Source: Pegea sp. RAD2-039 (Eukaryota; Chordata; Thaliacea; Salpida; Salpidae). From it: a DNA stretch of 64,000 nt. The stretch lies in assembly GCA_034620365.1 (NCBI GenBank), contig JAQGEQ010000159.1:27653-91652 (forward strand), read 5' to 3'. A model generated the notes under the pieces. It worked only from the letters and a program-made list of their open reading frames with translations. It did not search any database and was not told where the DNA came from. Both the position numbers and the translations under genes were made by a program. Below, one piece after another: positions 46,630 to 59,599 of this stretch. Each line of letters opens with the position of its first letter. Within the stretch, counting starts at the first letter, position 1.

Positions 46630-47420
46630 AGTTGTTGCAATGTATTCTTTTTATCTTAAAATATTTTTTATTTTATCTAAATAACATTTTTTTATTCTCT
46701 ACTTTTTTTAACTTTGGAGTTATCATGAAGATTCAACTTCTTATAAATATTAGTGAAACGCTTTTGTAGTTCTAACAGCAGTTTTTCTCTATTTAATAGA
46801 GATATGCAAGCATCTTAAAAATTGTTTTTCACATTTAATTCAAATTTTCTGTAATATTTGAAGTAGTATTAGTCAACAAATAGTTTATTATTAAAATTAT
46901 AAGAAATATCGTATTTTAGATCCCACAAACTCTAGATGGCAACAACGTTTATAAGTAATGAAAAGTAGATCTCTCGATCGTTTCTTCGAGATAACAAATT
47001 GTTTACATAATTTTGAGTTGAAATACTTTTCAACGAAACTTTATTCAGTGAATCAGTAGAAAATTTTAATTTTGTATTTTCTAAAAAAATGACAAAACAC
47101 TCGATTAGTTTAAAGTTATTTCCTTTTCATATCGTTTAATCAAAATCATTATATTTTTTCGTCAAACTTCATTTATCAAAAAGTTTAATATCTTCATTAT
47201 TCATTCCTTACAATAAGATTTGACTTATAAGATGGTATCGTGAGATAACACTTATATTGATATAAATACATCTTATGATCAAAAGATTAAGTAAATTAAA
47301 AGTCATTAAGGAACTAATTTTGTATTTTTGAATTAATTGGAAGAATATTTTGATTATTTTTGACCGACACGCAATAGTTTTAATGTAGTTCACAGATTTT
47401 AGATCTATTTATTATTATAG
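46630..47420 (+). repeat. Left arm of ~8.97-kb inverted-repeat structure
   Basis: Reverse complement of 54,805-55,595 with few differences, from TTCTTTTTATCTTAAAATAT inward to the ACAGATTTTAGATC segment. About 0.79 kb per arm, ~7.4 kb between. The inner part is also in block A1. Open frames in the two arms (47,208-47,393 minus; 54,834-55,019 plus) are the same sequence and not a gene. Confidence 0.85.
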
Positions 47421-47990
47421 AGATATTTAAGAGTTGTTGAAATTATAACTCGCATTTTCAATTTTTCATTTTGATTCAAAGAAAAGATTTATGATGAAAC
47501 AGTCTTTAAAAACGTCAAATTAAGATTTTAGTTGTTTCTTACTGATCATGAAGAATTTAAAACATATTGTTTGTATAAAAATTGTTTAGATAGCATAAAA
47601 TACTCAATGAAGAAAGTAAGGAATTTAATATATGATGAATCCTAAAATATTTAAAAGAAATTAAAAAGAAAATTACTAACAGCAAACAGAATTTAAAACC
47701 TTCGAGCAATTTAGAGAAAACGCTCAATCCTGATATTGTTATGAAAAACAATATTAGTTTGTTCGATAGATTTTGGGCATAAAAAACGGATGTTTGTTAA
47801 AAAATGTTGACTTAAATGCATAACAAAAGATTAAAAAAAAAATTAAGTTACACTTTTTTACAAGGAAATTGTAAACATCAAACAATCTCAAAAAAACGCA
47901 AAACCTTATTTTTACCTTGGAAAAGACTTACTTGACAACCAGACGCAAAAGTGCATATTCCAAATTATTAGCTTAATTTCAAAATACGTA
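46860..47990 (+). repeat. Segmental duplication, block B1 (pair of 1,790-2,925)
   Basis: Colinear with block A1; its core reads GATCCCACAAACTCTAGATGG, with a base closer to the CATCTAG form than A1. It ends where the LINE-bearing stretch begins. Confidence 0.85.
46919..47034 (-). repeat. Hairpin-core module
   Basis: Minus strand: GTTGAAAAGTATTTCAAC (47,017-47,034), about 75 nt, then GCCATCTAGAGTTTGTGG (46,920-46,940) and GATC. Confidence 0.75.
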
Positions 47991-47999
47991 CTATTTATT

Positions 48000-48030
48000 G
48001 TACTAATATCAACTATCAATTTCTTTTATC
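48000..48030 (-). repeat. Fragment of the 11.9/22.0-kb repeat at the LINE 3' edge
   Basis: TACTAATATCAACTATCAAT with TTCTTTT matches 11,880-11,910 and, inverted, 21,975-22,000. The LINE tail starts directly after it, so the LINE inserted into a copy of that repeat. Confidence 0.6.
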
Positions 48031-48050
48031 TTTATTTATTTATTTATTTT
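48031..48050 (-). repeat. LINE 3' microsatellite tail
   Basis: Five TTTA-type units on the plus strand, AAAT on the LINE sense strand, at the 3' end after GTAAAAAATAAA. Short tandem tails are known for CR1/L2-type LINEs. Confidence 0.8.
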
Positions 48051-48067
48051 TTACAATAAATGTGAAG

Positions 48068-48093
48068 GAGGGTGCCTAAAAAGAGCACCTCTC
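48068..48093 (-). other. LINE 3'-UTR stem-loop
   Basis: GAG-GGTGC (48,068-48,075) pairs with GCACC-(T)-CTC (48,085-48,093), eight pairs with one bulge and a 9-nt loop, ending 18 bp before the tail. By analogy with the known 3' stem-loops of UnaL2/L2-type LINEs it may be the RT recognition element. Confidence 0.6.
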
Positions 48094-48196
48094 GCTAACA
48101 CACATTCTCACAAATTAGATCTATTTGACGTGTAAACGAAAAAGCATATGACAATGAAGAATTGCACAGAATCATAGTATTGTAAAAGAGAAAAAT

Positions 48197-49095
48197 TCAC
48201 AGTTTAGAAATGGCAATGTTGGCGATATTATAACAATTCAGCTTTTTCTTGAACAGCATAAGTGATTTTGACATGACAATCTCTGATGGCAGATTGTTCC
48301 ATGTACTGATTGTGCGGTATGAGAAAAAACTTAATCTGGTTAACGTAGCTGGTGGAGTGGGCTTATTAAGATGTAATTTATGTCTTCTAAGTTGATATAA
48401 CTTGAGGGAGGGACTAATGGAGAAAAAGTCATCAAACTGAAGATCAATTAGGTTGTGAATAATTTTAAAAATCAGAATAAGGTCGTATTTAATTCTTCGG
48501 ATTTCCAAAGTATCTAGATTGAAGAAGCTGAGACGATGCTTATAACTCTCGTATTTGATATTAAGTTTCCTGCAAACCAATCTCGTAAATGTTGCCTGAA
48601 CAGATTCGATTTTTCTGATATCACCAACTTGATATGGCATCCATGCACTGATATTGTATTCAAGAATAGGGCGTATGTACAGTTTGAAAAGGTTGACGAA
48701 AAACCATGGATCTTTAGAATTAAAAGTCTTTATGATGAGGTGGACAAGCTTGATAGATTTTCAAAAGATTCTGGAAACATAGCTGTGCCATTTGAAGTCA
48801 GATGTCAGAGTAATGCCGAGGTCTATGACTGAGGATACTCGTTCAAGAATGGATCCATTGATGTAGTATTGGTTGCTGAAGTTGGCTGAATTTTAAGTTG
48901 CCAATTCGCAGACCAGTTTTCTACAATGTTTAGTGCAGTTTGGAGTTTTGAGTGAGAACCAGATAATAGCTTGATGTCATCTGCATACACAAACACACTG
49001 ACATTGTCTACTGTTATTAGTCTTCTGATGAGGTCTTCAATGAAAATCAAAAAGAGAAGTGGACCCAGAACGGAACCCTGGCATACACAAACTTA
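48197..49095 (-). pseudogene. LINE reverse transcriptase, C-terminal part
   Basis: From 49,095: QGSVLGPLLFLIFIEDL (RT block 4), then FVYADDIKLL with the catalytic YADD at 48,976-48,987. A frameshift near 48,890 moves to the frame with VSSVIDLGITLTSDFKWH, a TGA at 48,761-48,763, then RPILEYNISAWMPYQ and DIRKIESVQATFTRL, and the C-terminal FFSYRTISTWNNLPSEIV. These are the palm, thumb and connection motifs of CR1-group RTs, which copy LINE RNA at nicked chromosomal DNA. It is broken twice and lacks the N-terminal half, so it is inactive. Composition is much less AT-rich than the surrounding DNA. Confidence 0.92.
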
Positions 49096-52000
49096 TATCA
49101 TAATGACTTATACAAACCAAATTAGTTTAATTTTTCTTATGAAGTTTTATTTAATTCAGATTTAAAGTTATTTCTACTTCAATGATTAAGATTAAAAATT
49201 ATCCGTCGTTTTGACAAATTTAAATTAAGTCAAAAGCCATGTGACTTTTTGTTTTTAAAATAGTTAATTGAGAGTACTATAACACTCAGAATGTTTTTCG
49301 TTTGATCTTCAAAATACTTTTCAAAAAGGTTTAACAACAATTTAATCTATATTCTATGAGTTAAATCCTCATTTTTTTGTCAAAATAAATATTTCTTGAA
49401 AATCCTTTTTTTGTTAAAGGATAACAAATATTATGAACCAGGTTACTTTAAGATTAATAATTCCTGCTATATGTTGGGTAAAATTTATTAGTAAGTCATG
49501 TATTTTACATCTTTTCATTATTAATTATAATCATTTGATAAATTTATTTATGGATTTGTAGAAATGTTTATACAATTTGCAACAAAACACATTGTGGTCT
49601 TTATTAAATAAAAATGAACTGCTTTCTTGATTTTCATTTCTTAAATAAAACAAATTGAAAAAACAAATCTAATAAAAATAAAAGATTTGCAAAACAAAAA
49701 TTAATCCAAAATTTGATTTGAATATTTTATTAGTATTAAGCGTTTATTTAATATCAGAAAATTAGAATGAATTTTACAATTTTTGTGTTGCGTAATCACC
49801 AAGAAATATAAATTATAATTTTCATGTTTACAAGGTTATATATACGATTAAATTTGTATTACTAATACAAAAAGAAAATTTTTCAAAACCCCAAAAAAAA
49901 CGATTATTTTAAGGTGTATTTCCGAAATTAAACAATTACAAAACATAGGATACACAATTTTTGAAAATTATTTATTTTGTCTGTTTTCCATATATAATAA
50001 AACTTTTTTGAATACGTGAATATTAAAAATTATTGGTTATAACTTGAAGAAATATTTCCAAAATTATAAATATCTGTGGATATACAAAAGCTGTAAAAAC
50101 TTGTATATTGCGATTTGATCAAATTATCATGCGTGCTTCGATCAATAGATATTGTTACTGGAATTATTATTATAAAATGCTTTACTTGGTCTGATTTTAA
50201 ATTGGATTATTAGTATTATAATTATTTTCATTTTTTGTTTTAAAAAGAAACTTAACCTTTTTATTGGATTTGAAAAAGAAACATTGAACTATTTTATTTG
50301 AATTATAAGAAAGTGTTTCATTCTTAAAGAAAAGTATAAAATTTTTAAACCTTTACATTTAACTGTATAAATGATACTCGAGATGATATTTACTCCTATA
50401 AAGGTTAACTATTACCGCATTTATTTTGTGATATTCAAAAGTAAAAGTTATTTTAGAATTTAAATAGTGTATAGGGCATACAGGAAATTAAATTTGATAA
50501 AATTGTTTAAAAAGTTCAAATTTATGACATTTTTTACTGTTTGCGTCACCAAACGGATATAATAATTAGGCCCTAAAAACAAATAAATAAACTTTCAACA
50601 TTCATGGGATAAATTAGTTTAATAATTTGTATAATTGTAGAATAATGTTTAATTTTTTTTAAAGTTAATTTTCTTGAATTAATTTTTTACCATAATTGAT
50701 TAACTTATGTATTTGGTGAGTTAAAAGATTAGTGTTGAAATCATAAAGAAAAATATCTTATATATATTGTGTTTATTTATTAACTATGTAAATATTAAAT
50801 AATATTGTTTAAATTATAAAAAAACAAGAAATTTTTATTTATAAATATAAATAAGCTTTCCAGTCTGTTAGTATTCACAATTTAAAAACAAAACATTCAA
50901 ATGGCTTTTGACTTAATTTCTAAAAGTCTTCATTTATCAGCGCCACCAAATTGTGTATGGGATCAAACTCAAATGAAATTAATTTTATAATTTTATTGAT
51001 AAGCAATTGGTTGACAAATATTGTTCAAAGTGAAAATTTGATTTTAAAGTTGATAAGAAATTTTCTATAAGTTTACTATTATACAAATAAAATTAGTTTA
51101 ATTTTTTTGATCAAATTTTATTTAATTCAGATTAAAATTTATTCTACTTCGATGATTAAAATTATAAATGATCAATCGTACTGACGATCAAAAATTAAAT
51201 CAAAACCATGTGACTTTTTGTTTTTAAAAATGAAACTTTTATAAGACTCACGGATTATTTTCGTTTGATCTTCAAAATAATTTAAAAATCATACAAACCA
51301 TTAAAGCAATTTAATCATCGGCTACTAAAGTATTAGATATTTGTTATTAGGCAAAATATTCTATTTGCTAGAGAATGCAAACAATAAAAGCAAAAAATTA
51401 TATAAGAAATTAATGGGTTTATAATTATCTATTAGATTTAATTTAACCTGCGTACACTATTCATATTATCAAAATTACATTTGGTTTTAATTATTAAAAA
51501 ATATATTCTTTAACAGTTAAAATTTATTTTATTAAACATTTGCTCGAATATTATATATACAATTTATATTTGTTAGATTTATGTTTATAGTTGCTGTATT
51601 ACGATTTATTTAATTACGATTAATCGTTTACACTGAACTTTTGTATTCCTCAGAGTTAATTTACAATTTTAACAAACTTCATGATATTTAATGGTGAAAT
51701 TAAATGTAGATTTTTTGATCATGAGATTTAACTAAATTTTTTTTCTACAAAAAAATACAAAGAACTCTATTATAGATAGATGTTAAAAAACAGCTTTATC
51801 AAATAAAAACAATTTAAGAATAATATTTTTAAAATAAATTAATTTTAGACTTTGTCAGATTTAAAATTTCTTTCTCAGCTGTTTAAAGAATGTTAATCAT
51901 AAAAGAAAGCCATTGCTAAGTAATCTCAAGTTTTCTGATTTGCTTCACTGATCACCGTCACGCGCTGCTAGTGTTGTTGAAGTTTACCAATATAGAAAAA

Positions 52001-52779
52001 AATATTTTCAATTCTTTAATTCTTCAGTAAAATATTCTAGAATTTATCTAAAGTTTGATAAAAATTTAATTTAACATCAATAGTTAGATTATTTTAATCG
52101 AAATAAAAATAGAAAAACATTTCAATTTTGTTAATATTCTTTTTTATAAACTTAATCATATAAATTTTTTTTTTCAGAAACTAAAAATAAAGTTTTGAGG
52201 AAACTAACATTCATATATTGATGATGTCATCATATTCTCATATCATGTTTTATATGTACTGTTACTGACATCGTTAAATGTTACACATTTTATAGATACA
52301 TTTATAATGTTATTGAAGATATTATTTTTCTAATGATATTCTTGGTTTACTTAAAATCATTTATCAATAAAATAAATACTTTGTTTTTTTTAGTTAATAA
52401 AAGCTAATTTAAAATTCTTTAAGATGTACACTAATAGTGATAAGCTTGTAAATTCAGATTTTTTACTAAGCTGAAATTAAATACATTTGATTTAAAAAAA
52501 TTGTTTCTAATAGAACAAAAAATGTTGAAAAATTTGAAAATTTTAAATTTTTGTTGTTGCAATACAAATTTCAACATTATGTTAAAATAACAAACTTAAA
52601 ATAATAAAAATTTAATAATATAACAAAGGTTTGAATATAACAATAATATAAAAGTTATATTTTGTCATAATACAAGTAACGTGTTTAAAATAGAAATAAA
52701 ATTTTAACTTAAAATTTTTATGTCATTTCTCGTGAAAAATGAAAACAGTTTATTTAATTGATTTACTAAACAAAATTTC

Positions 52780-52897
52780 GTTGAAAAATATTTCAACTCA
52801 AAAATTGGATCAAACAATTATAAGCATTATTTACTAAATAATCCATTGTTAGTTTTCATCATATATTACTTTGTCGCAATCTAGAGTTTGTGGCATC
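52780..52897 (+). repeat. Hairpin-core module
   Basis: GTTGAAAAATATTTCAAC (52,780-52,797), 79 nt, CAATCTAGAGTTTGTGG (52,877), then CATCAAGTTCAAACGAATT. Same hairpin and spacing as the A2 copy at 8,029. Confidence 0.75.
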
Positions 52898-54085
52898 AAG
52901 TTCAAACGAATTCTTTTTAAAAGTTGTTATAAAATCTTTAGAAAATATCCACGATTAAATAATTTCTTTTTCTTTAAAAATATTTAATACATACACATTA
53001 AACTTACAATAAGTTAAAACTTGTAACAATGTTTATGTAATTCAAATAAGTGTATAGTATGCGCAAAAACAGTCACAAAAGTAATTCTAAAATTATATAT
53101 TTTAAAACAAGATAAAAATGTTCTTTGAAAATTTATCGGTTTTTTTCTTTCACTAATACAAAACAACTTATTGATTGATAAGATAAATAAACACATCTTT
53201 CAAATTATGGATCTAAAATCGGTACAATATACAAAATCATAATTATCTTTGCATTGTAAATAAGCCTTGAGAAATAAAAAAATCATTTTTTTTATTTGAA
53301 AGAAGATTGCTGTTTTAGCAAATAATATGCATCCTTCTATCAATTGAAATTTTCAAGAAAATTTTATTATTAGAATTTTAGTCTTATTTTAACTTTTAAA
53401 TTTATGTGAAATGACTATTTTCATTATTTTAATTTACGAAATTTTACTTTTTGTAACCGAGATAATCTATACGCTAGATGACGCAAAATAAAAACAAAAA
53501 AATATATATCTTGGTTTTATAACTTGTAATAGAAAGCTAATTTTTTATAAACTTTTAAAGATATTAAAATTCTTAAAATTACTTTTGCGTTTACATACTC
53601 ATCAAAGATATATTTTTAGATTATCAAAGACTAAAAAGCAAATCAGTTTTTATGATAATAACTAATTTCAGTTGTTTAATTTATTTTCAAGATAAATAAT
53701 ATAATGTTTCGAAATCCTATTAAGATTGAAATATTTTTTCTGCTTGATAGCGCACTATAGTGGAAATAAAAACTTAAAATAGAATTACAGTTTTTAACAA
53801 AAGTTCATCAGATTTTTTTGATAATTTTACAGCTTATCTCTAGCAATAATTTTATGTATACTTACAAGTATATTTACAGTTTTAGAAAATTATAATTTTA
53901 TTTATTTATTTATTTTATTGCATGTAAAAAAGCTGTTTTCACTTTTTGGTGACATTTTGAATTCAATTATACAAAATCAAAGTTGCTTTTAAATAAGTAA
54001 ATTTTTTATTATGACTAGCTTAGATAGAAAGCAAAAACTATTTAATATTAAATTTTTGATTAAAAACTTTTTCTTTTTACTCCTT

Positions 54086-54099
54086 GCGCCATCTAGCGG
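54086..54099 (-). promoter_or_regulatory. CTCF-core-like word
   Basis: GCGCCATCTAGCGG; its complement CCGCTAGATGGCGC agrees with CCASYAGRKGGCRS at 13 of 14 positions. It sits in the repeat paired with 9,336. Confidence 0.4.
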
Positions 54100-54804
54100 T
54101 TAGTGTATTTTGGTTGCAACAACAAAACTCTGAAAGTTAATTAGTATTTTATTATACCAGTTTAACAAAATGTACAATTTTTAGATTGGTGCATGTTTCT
54201 TGCTACAAAGCAAATTAATGGTTTTTTCATATTTATTGTTAAAGATTAGTTGATTAAACTTTTTTTAGTAAATAATTTTTAGGCAGGGTTAAATCGTTAA
54301 AAATGAAATTTCAAATTAACTAATTATTAAAAATAACATCAGAATTTATATAACATTTAGTTACCATAATAAACATACTTTCTAATCTTAGCTGCAAATT
54401 TTCTTAACTTAACTAAAATGTATATCTTTAGTAACACTTTTCAATTGGCATTGTTTGAGATTTCAAACTAACTTAAAACAAATTGCTTTATTAGAAGTTA
54501 AAGAAGCTAATATGTTTTGGTATTACATGCAGTAATTTTGTACACCGATTACATTGTACTTTCTTAAAAAATGTTAAACTCGTTTAGATTTCTAGCACCA
54601 CAAACAACAGACTTAAACCATTGTTACATAAACCGATTTTATTCTCTTAAAAAAATCCTGCAATCGAAAGGTTTAAAATACTTATAATTTAGAAACTGCT
54701 AATAGCAGTTGACAAATTTCAAAATAAACTTAATGATTATTTGAACAATTGCTGTTAATCGAATTGTTATTTCATTTAGAAAATATAATTTAAAAGTTAT
54801 ATAC

Positions 54805-55595
54805 ATCTATAATAATAAATAAATCTAAAATCTGTGAACTACATTAAAACTATTGCGTGTCGGTCAAAAATAATCAAAATATTCTTCCAATTAATTCAAA
54901 AATACAAAATTAGTTCCTTAATGACTTTTAATTTCCTTAATCTTTTGATCAGAAGATGTATTTATATCAATATAAGTGTTATCTCACGATACCATCTTAT
55001 AAGTCAAATCTTATTGTAAGGAATGAATAATGAAGATATTAAACTTTTTGATAAATGAAGTTTGACGAAAAAATATAATGATTTTGATTAAACGATATGA
55101 AAAGGAAATAACTTTAAACTAATCAAGTGTTTTGTCATTTTTTTAGAAAATACAAAATTAAAATTTTCTACTGATTCACTGAATAAAGTTTCGTTGAAAA
55201 GTATTTCAACTCAAAATTATGTAAACAATTTGTTATCTCGAAGAAACGATCGAGGGATCTACTTTTCATTACTTATAAACGTTGTTGCCATCTAGAGTTT
55301 GTGGGATCTAAAATACGATATTTCTTATAATTTTAATAATAAACTATTTGTTGACAAATACTACTTCAATTAATACAGAAAATTTGAATTAAATGTGAAA
55401 AATAATTTTTAAGATGCTTGCATATCTCTATTAAATAGAGAAAAACTGCTGTTAGAACTACAAATACGTTTCACTAATATTTATAAGAAGTTGAATCTTC
55501 ATGATAACTCCAAAGTTAAAAAAAGTAGAGAATAGAAAAATGTCAATTAGATAAAATAAAAAATATTTTAAGATAAAAAGAATAAATTGAAACAA
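54805..55595 (-). repeat. Right arm of ~8.97-kb inverted-repeat structure
   Basis: Reverse complement of 46,630-47,420, ending at AGATAAAAAGAATAAATTGA. Few differences from the left arm, so the inversion or duplication is fairly recent compared with A/B. Confidence 0.85.
55193..55308 (+). repeat. Hairpin-core module
   Basis: GTTGAAAAGTATTTCAAC (55,193-55,210), about 77 nt, then GCCATCTAGAGTTTGTGG and GATC. The copy in the right inverted arm. Confidence 0.75.
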
Positions 55596-55936
55596 ATTTT
55601 GCAAAAAGTCATAATTGGTGTGCACTCAAGTAGAACATTTCAACACGGAATTTTAAAGTTTACCCCAAGTAATAATTGTTATAAATTTATCTAAATCTAA
55701 ATCTTATATTAAGAAACTTTGTTTTTAGTGATGCTGTAAATAATTTTACTTAATTATTTGAAAGTTAGATACTTTTTCAAATAATATGTCATTTATCATT
55801 AAGGTTTTAAAAAAATAAAATAAACTTTTTACCTAAATTAGTTTTACTTCATTTTTTGTATAAAAGGTAACTCAGTGACTTAACTCAGTTACTCAACTTT
55901 TTTTTATAATAAATGACATAAGAAATTAACAGATTC

Positions 55937-56062
55937 GTTGAAAAACTATTTCAACTCCAAAATTCCAACATTAACTGTCGATTTAGCTGTAAGTAGTAAT
56001 CGAAATTATTAATTTACTTTTGACTATATATAACGTTGTAGTAATCTAGAGTTTGTGGGATC
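55937..56062 (+). repeat. Hairpin-core module
   Basis: GTTGAAA-AACTA-TTTCAAC (55,937-55,955; 5-nt loop), about 87 nt, TAATCTAGAGTTTGTGGG. A second core, CAATCTAGAGTTTGTGGG, follows at about 56,206 without a clear hairpin. Confidence 0.7.
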
Positions 56063-56641
56063 AAATTCAAATTTTAATGATAATTTTTGTTTATTAATAA
56101 TGCTCTCTTTGTCAAGTTTAAAATAAAACTATGTATATCAAATATTTGTTTATTTATTAAAATATTTATAATTTAATAAATTTTTAATTTATTATTACCT
56201 TGTTGCAATCTAGAGTTTGTGGGAACAAGTTTAAACCAATAAATTTTCGTAATTGTATATGCTAAACTTTACGTAGAGAAAAATAATAAGTGAAAGATAA
56301 AATTTATTATATTGTATTATCTATTAGTTTATTTAGTTTAAATATTTAATTTTAAAGTTATGTCGACTATAGTTATATTAAACGACTAATCAATTTCCAA
56401 TTTAATTATCAAAGTAAAAATAAATGTAAAACTGACATAAACAAAACTCCGTAAGAAATTTTTTTTTATAAACTAATTACATTGTTATGCTAATTTTGTC
56501 CTTACCAATAATTAATTTATAATAAAAATTGTTTTTCACCTTTAAGTCAAACTTTCTGTTTAAGATTTTCTGTTTATTTGAGAATTATTTGTCAACAAAT
56601 AGTTTATTACTATAATTAGAAATATTATCGTATTTTAGCAT

Positions 56642-56758
56642 GATCCCACAAACTCTAGATTGCAGCAAAGTTTATAAATAAGGAAAAGTACCTCTAGATT
56701 TTGTTATTAATAATAAGATAGTTTATAAATGAATTTTGTAGTTGAAATGCTTTTCAAC
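56642..56758 (-). repeat. Hairpin-core module
   Basis: Minus strand: GTTGAAAAGCATTTCAAC (56,741-56,758), about 75 nt, CAATCTAGAGTTTGTGGG and ATCATGC. The loop is AGCA instead of AGTA. Confidence 0.75.
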
Positions 56759-56769
56759 GAAATCTTGAT

Positions 56770-59590
56770 TTTTAAATAACTTGAATAACTCGATATTCAA
56801 TTCTCTAAAAACTATTCTGTAAACATACTTTACGTCCAAAAGTTTATTTTATTAATTTAGATATGTTACAGACACCGTAGACAATAGATAAATTTTCTAT
56901 CATCAAAATTACTACTTTTACATAGAATTCAATTAAACAAATTAAAATTATGTAGCAAAATTGTTATTTCCTAATTTCCTACTGAAATAAGTTAATCGAA
57001 ATCAATAAATATCAGCTCGACAAATTTATCTTTAATCCTCTAGTTAGTTTAAAGCAGCTGAAAAGTTTTTAGAAATTATATTTTTTTAATGCTTTGTATC
57101 AACTTGTTGAAGAAACAAATAGAATCTTTGAAATTTTTTTTCCAATTTTAAACTCAAAATTTCCATTTTTAATTAAAGTCTTCTCGGCAATCCTTTAGTT
57201 TTTGAAAACTTTTTAGATTTGAAAATGTTCTTTTCTATAATATGTAGAAAATTTAGATTCAAATTTTATTGGTTTAATTCTTTTTTGTGGAAAAATATTT
57301 TAATTTCAAATATTTATGAAGTAGTTAACAATAGTTTTTCAAAGGATTATTTAAAGATTTTTTAAATGATATGAAAATGTAACTTTCTAAAGTTTGGAGT
57401 TCTAATTAAAAGAAAACATTTATTCAAAGTTCAATTTTAAAAAGTCTTAGAATTATAGAAAATTTACAATTCAACTGACAAAAAAACGTTTCAAGAATTT
57501 CAATAAAAACATATTTTGAATGAAAAAAATTTATGATAAATATTTCAAAATAATGATTAAAAATTAAAAGAGATTTTAAATTATGGTATTGAAATCAGTA
57601 ATGTCTCACTTAATTTTATTCAATTAGTTTTAGGTTTAAAATCATTTGACATAGAATTATTAAAACTTTACAATTTATTTGAAAAGAATACAAAATATTT
57701 TCAACGCAGAAAAAACAATTTTGTTGAAAAATTTCGGTTGAATATTTGGAAAAATTGACTAAAAGTAAAAAGCAACTTTGGTAAGAAATCTCATTTTTAT
57801 ACGGAGTTTGTAAACAACAAGCAATCTGAAAAAAACACAAAACCTAATTTTCTTCCTTTGAAAAATAAACAAATAAGAAAATGAATCTTTTAAATTAAAA
57901 ATTCCATCAAAGACTGGTAAGCACAGAACTACGCGGTTATATACTATATGTATACAATCTTATTTTTGTAGTATTGTTCAACTTTGTGTATGCAAAAATC
58001 TCTTTCTTCTAATTTTTATCAATTTCTTTGTTTACCAGTATTGCCAACAGTATAGTACTTTAAAATTATTTTAACGATTAAACATCGTTTTGGTTTTTTA
58101 TTTTATTCGAGAGTGCACTCAAAAAGAAATGAAATCTTCGAAGAGAACAAGAGCATGATTTAGTATTTTCAGATTTTCTTAATATTGATCTTCAACAAAA
58201 GTTTTTAAATGTTTTGAAAAGATTGAAGTCAAAATACTTTTCCTCTATTAAAAGCAAAATATTAAATTTAATTTTTTAACTTTTTTTAACTGTTTAAAGT
58301 TTTGCGAACAAATACGAAAACTAACTGACCTTTTAGTGACAAAAAACATAGTTTTATCAAAATATTGAAGAATTTAAGAAGAGTTCAAGAACTAATTAAC
58401 TATCTTTAAAATGATTATCAGAAAATTCTGGTTTTTTATTTATGAGAAGTACTTCAGTAGTAGTTTTTGGATTTTACTGAATTTTATTTTTTTTAATTTA
58501 GAAATCTTACTTAAATCTTACCCATTAAAACTTACAGTAATATAAAATTTGCAAAAATATTTTAACAAATTGAAGTGAAGAAGACAGAAAAAATTAGAAA
58601 CTAGATAAATATATTTCTACAATTGTTTCCTTGCATAATTAATAAGAAAGAAAAGACCAAATAAAATTTTGGAAATTTACTAGCAAGATTTAATTTGTAA
58701 AAATATTATCAGAAAAACATAGTTAGAGAGTTAGTAATTTGATTTTTTAAAAATTGACAAAATTTTAAAGAGTGCTTCTTCTGTTATTAAAGATCTTTAA
58801 ACATTTTCTTATAGTTTTTTTAATATTTAAAATTTTTTTCGGAGTACAAAAAACTTGTTGAGTTGTTAAATATATAAACATAGTTTTCAAATGTATTTTT
58901 CAAAATAATTTTGTTGTCAACAAAAGTTTGTACAATAAAATTATAGGAAAACCATCTCCTAAACATGATTCGAAAACTCTAGATTGCAACAAACCGATAG
59001 GAAATGAAAAGTAAAGAATATTTCAATCAGTATTTAAGGTTTTTAGCTGATTATAAATTTGGATTTAAATTGCTTATCAACAAAACTTCATTTATTAAGT
59101 AAATTGAATATCTTAAGTTTTCATTCTACACAAAAGTTGACATACAAAAACTGTATTGTTGTAAGCCTTCTAATATTATTGTGTTTGATAATTATGAAAA
59201 CAAACTTTTCTTTTAGTAAAATAAGTATTTCTACTCAGAATTCTAGTTAAAATAAAGAATTAAGCAGCAAATTTAATATTAATAATTAATAAATTACTAA
59301 TTACACGTTTATAAAACCATATAAATTGTTTCTGTAATTATTGATCAGAATAAATTTAAAGCAATGTTGTAATCTACAAATAGAGGTATATTATTTAACC
59401 AAAATTTTTATAGCACCTAACAATAAAAATTCTGTTCATTATGGAAACTATGTTTTATATAAAATTTTAAGTTATTTGAAATAAGAAGTTAAGTTAAATT
59501 TTGATTTTTAACGATTTAATCCTTTTGAAAAATATTTACAGAAAAAAGTTTAGTCAACTATTCCTTGACAATAAAAAAGATAGTGTAAAA
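56770..59590. other. No gene seen; old repeat relics
   Basis: A decayed minus-strand core (TTGCAATCTAGAGTTTTCG, about 58,966-58,990) and a CATCAAGCAATCT-like word near 57,820 are the only recognisable pieces. Open frames 57,616-57,840 (minus) and 59,059-59,250 (plus) lack support. Confidence 0.5.
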
Positions 59591-59599
59591 TAAAGTATT

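Larger units (their letters stand above)
48031..49095 (-). mobile_element. 5'-truncated CR1/jockey-group LINE
   Basis: On the minus strand the insertion runs from partway through the RT domain to a TAAA-type tail. It carries the C-terminal ~300 residues of the RT ORF, a ~150-bp 3' UTR with a stem-loop, and (AAAT)n at the 3' end. Truncation at the 5' end is typical of target-primed reverse transcription. It lies where block B is interrupted relative to block A. One frameshift and one stop make it inactive, but it is the least decayed transposon in the window. Confidence 0.9.
49105..54330 (+). repeat. Segmental duplication, block B2 (pair of 3,910-9,640)
   Basis: Colinear with A2 from TTATACAAACCAAATTAG onward. 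It lacks the ~430-bp segment of A2 near 49,810. Shared open frames such as 53,014-53,196 are repeat shadows. It contains GCGCACTATAGTGG (53,750-53,763) and GCGCCATCTAGCGG (54,086-54,099). Confidence 0.85.

Noticed and set aside
47208-47393. Conserved 61-codon protein also at 54,834-55,019
   Set aside because: The two lie in near-identical inverted-repeat arms; block A has the same sequence with a broken frame, so conservation reflects recent copying.
48536-48832. 98-codon plus-strand open frame
   Set aside because: It is antisense to the LINE reverse-transcriptase frame on the minus strand, which carries the recognisable motifs.
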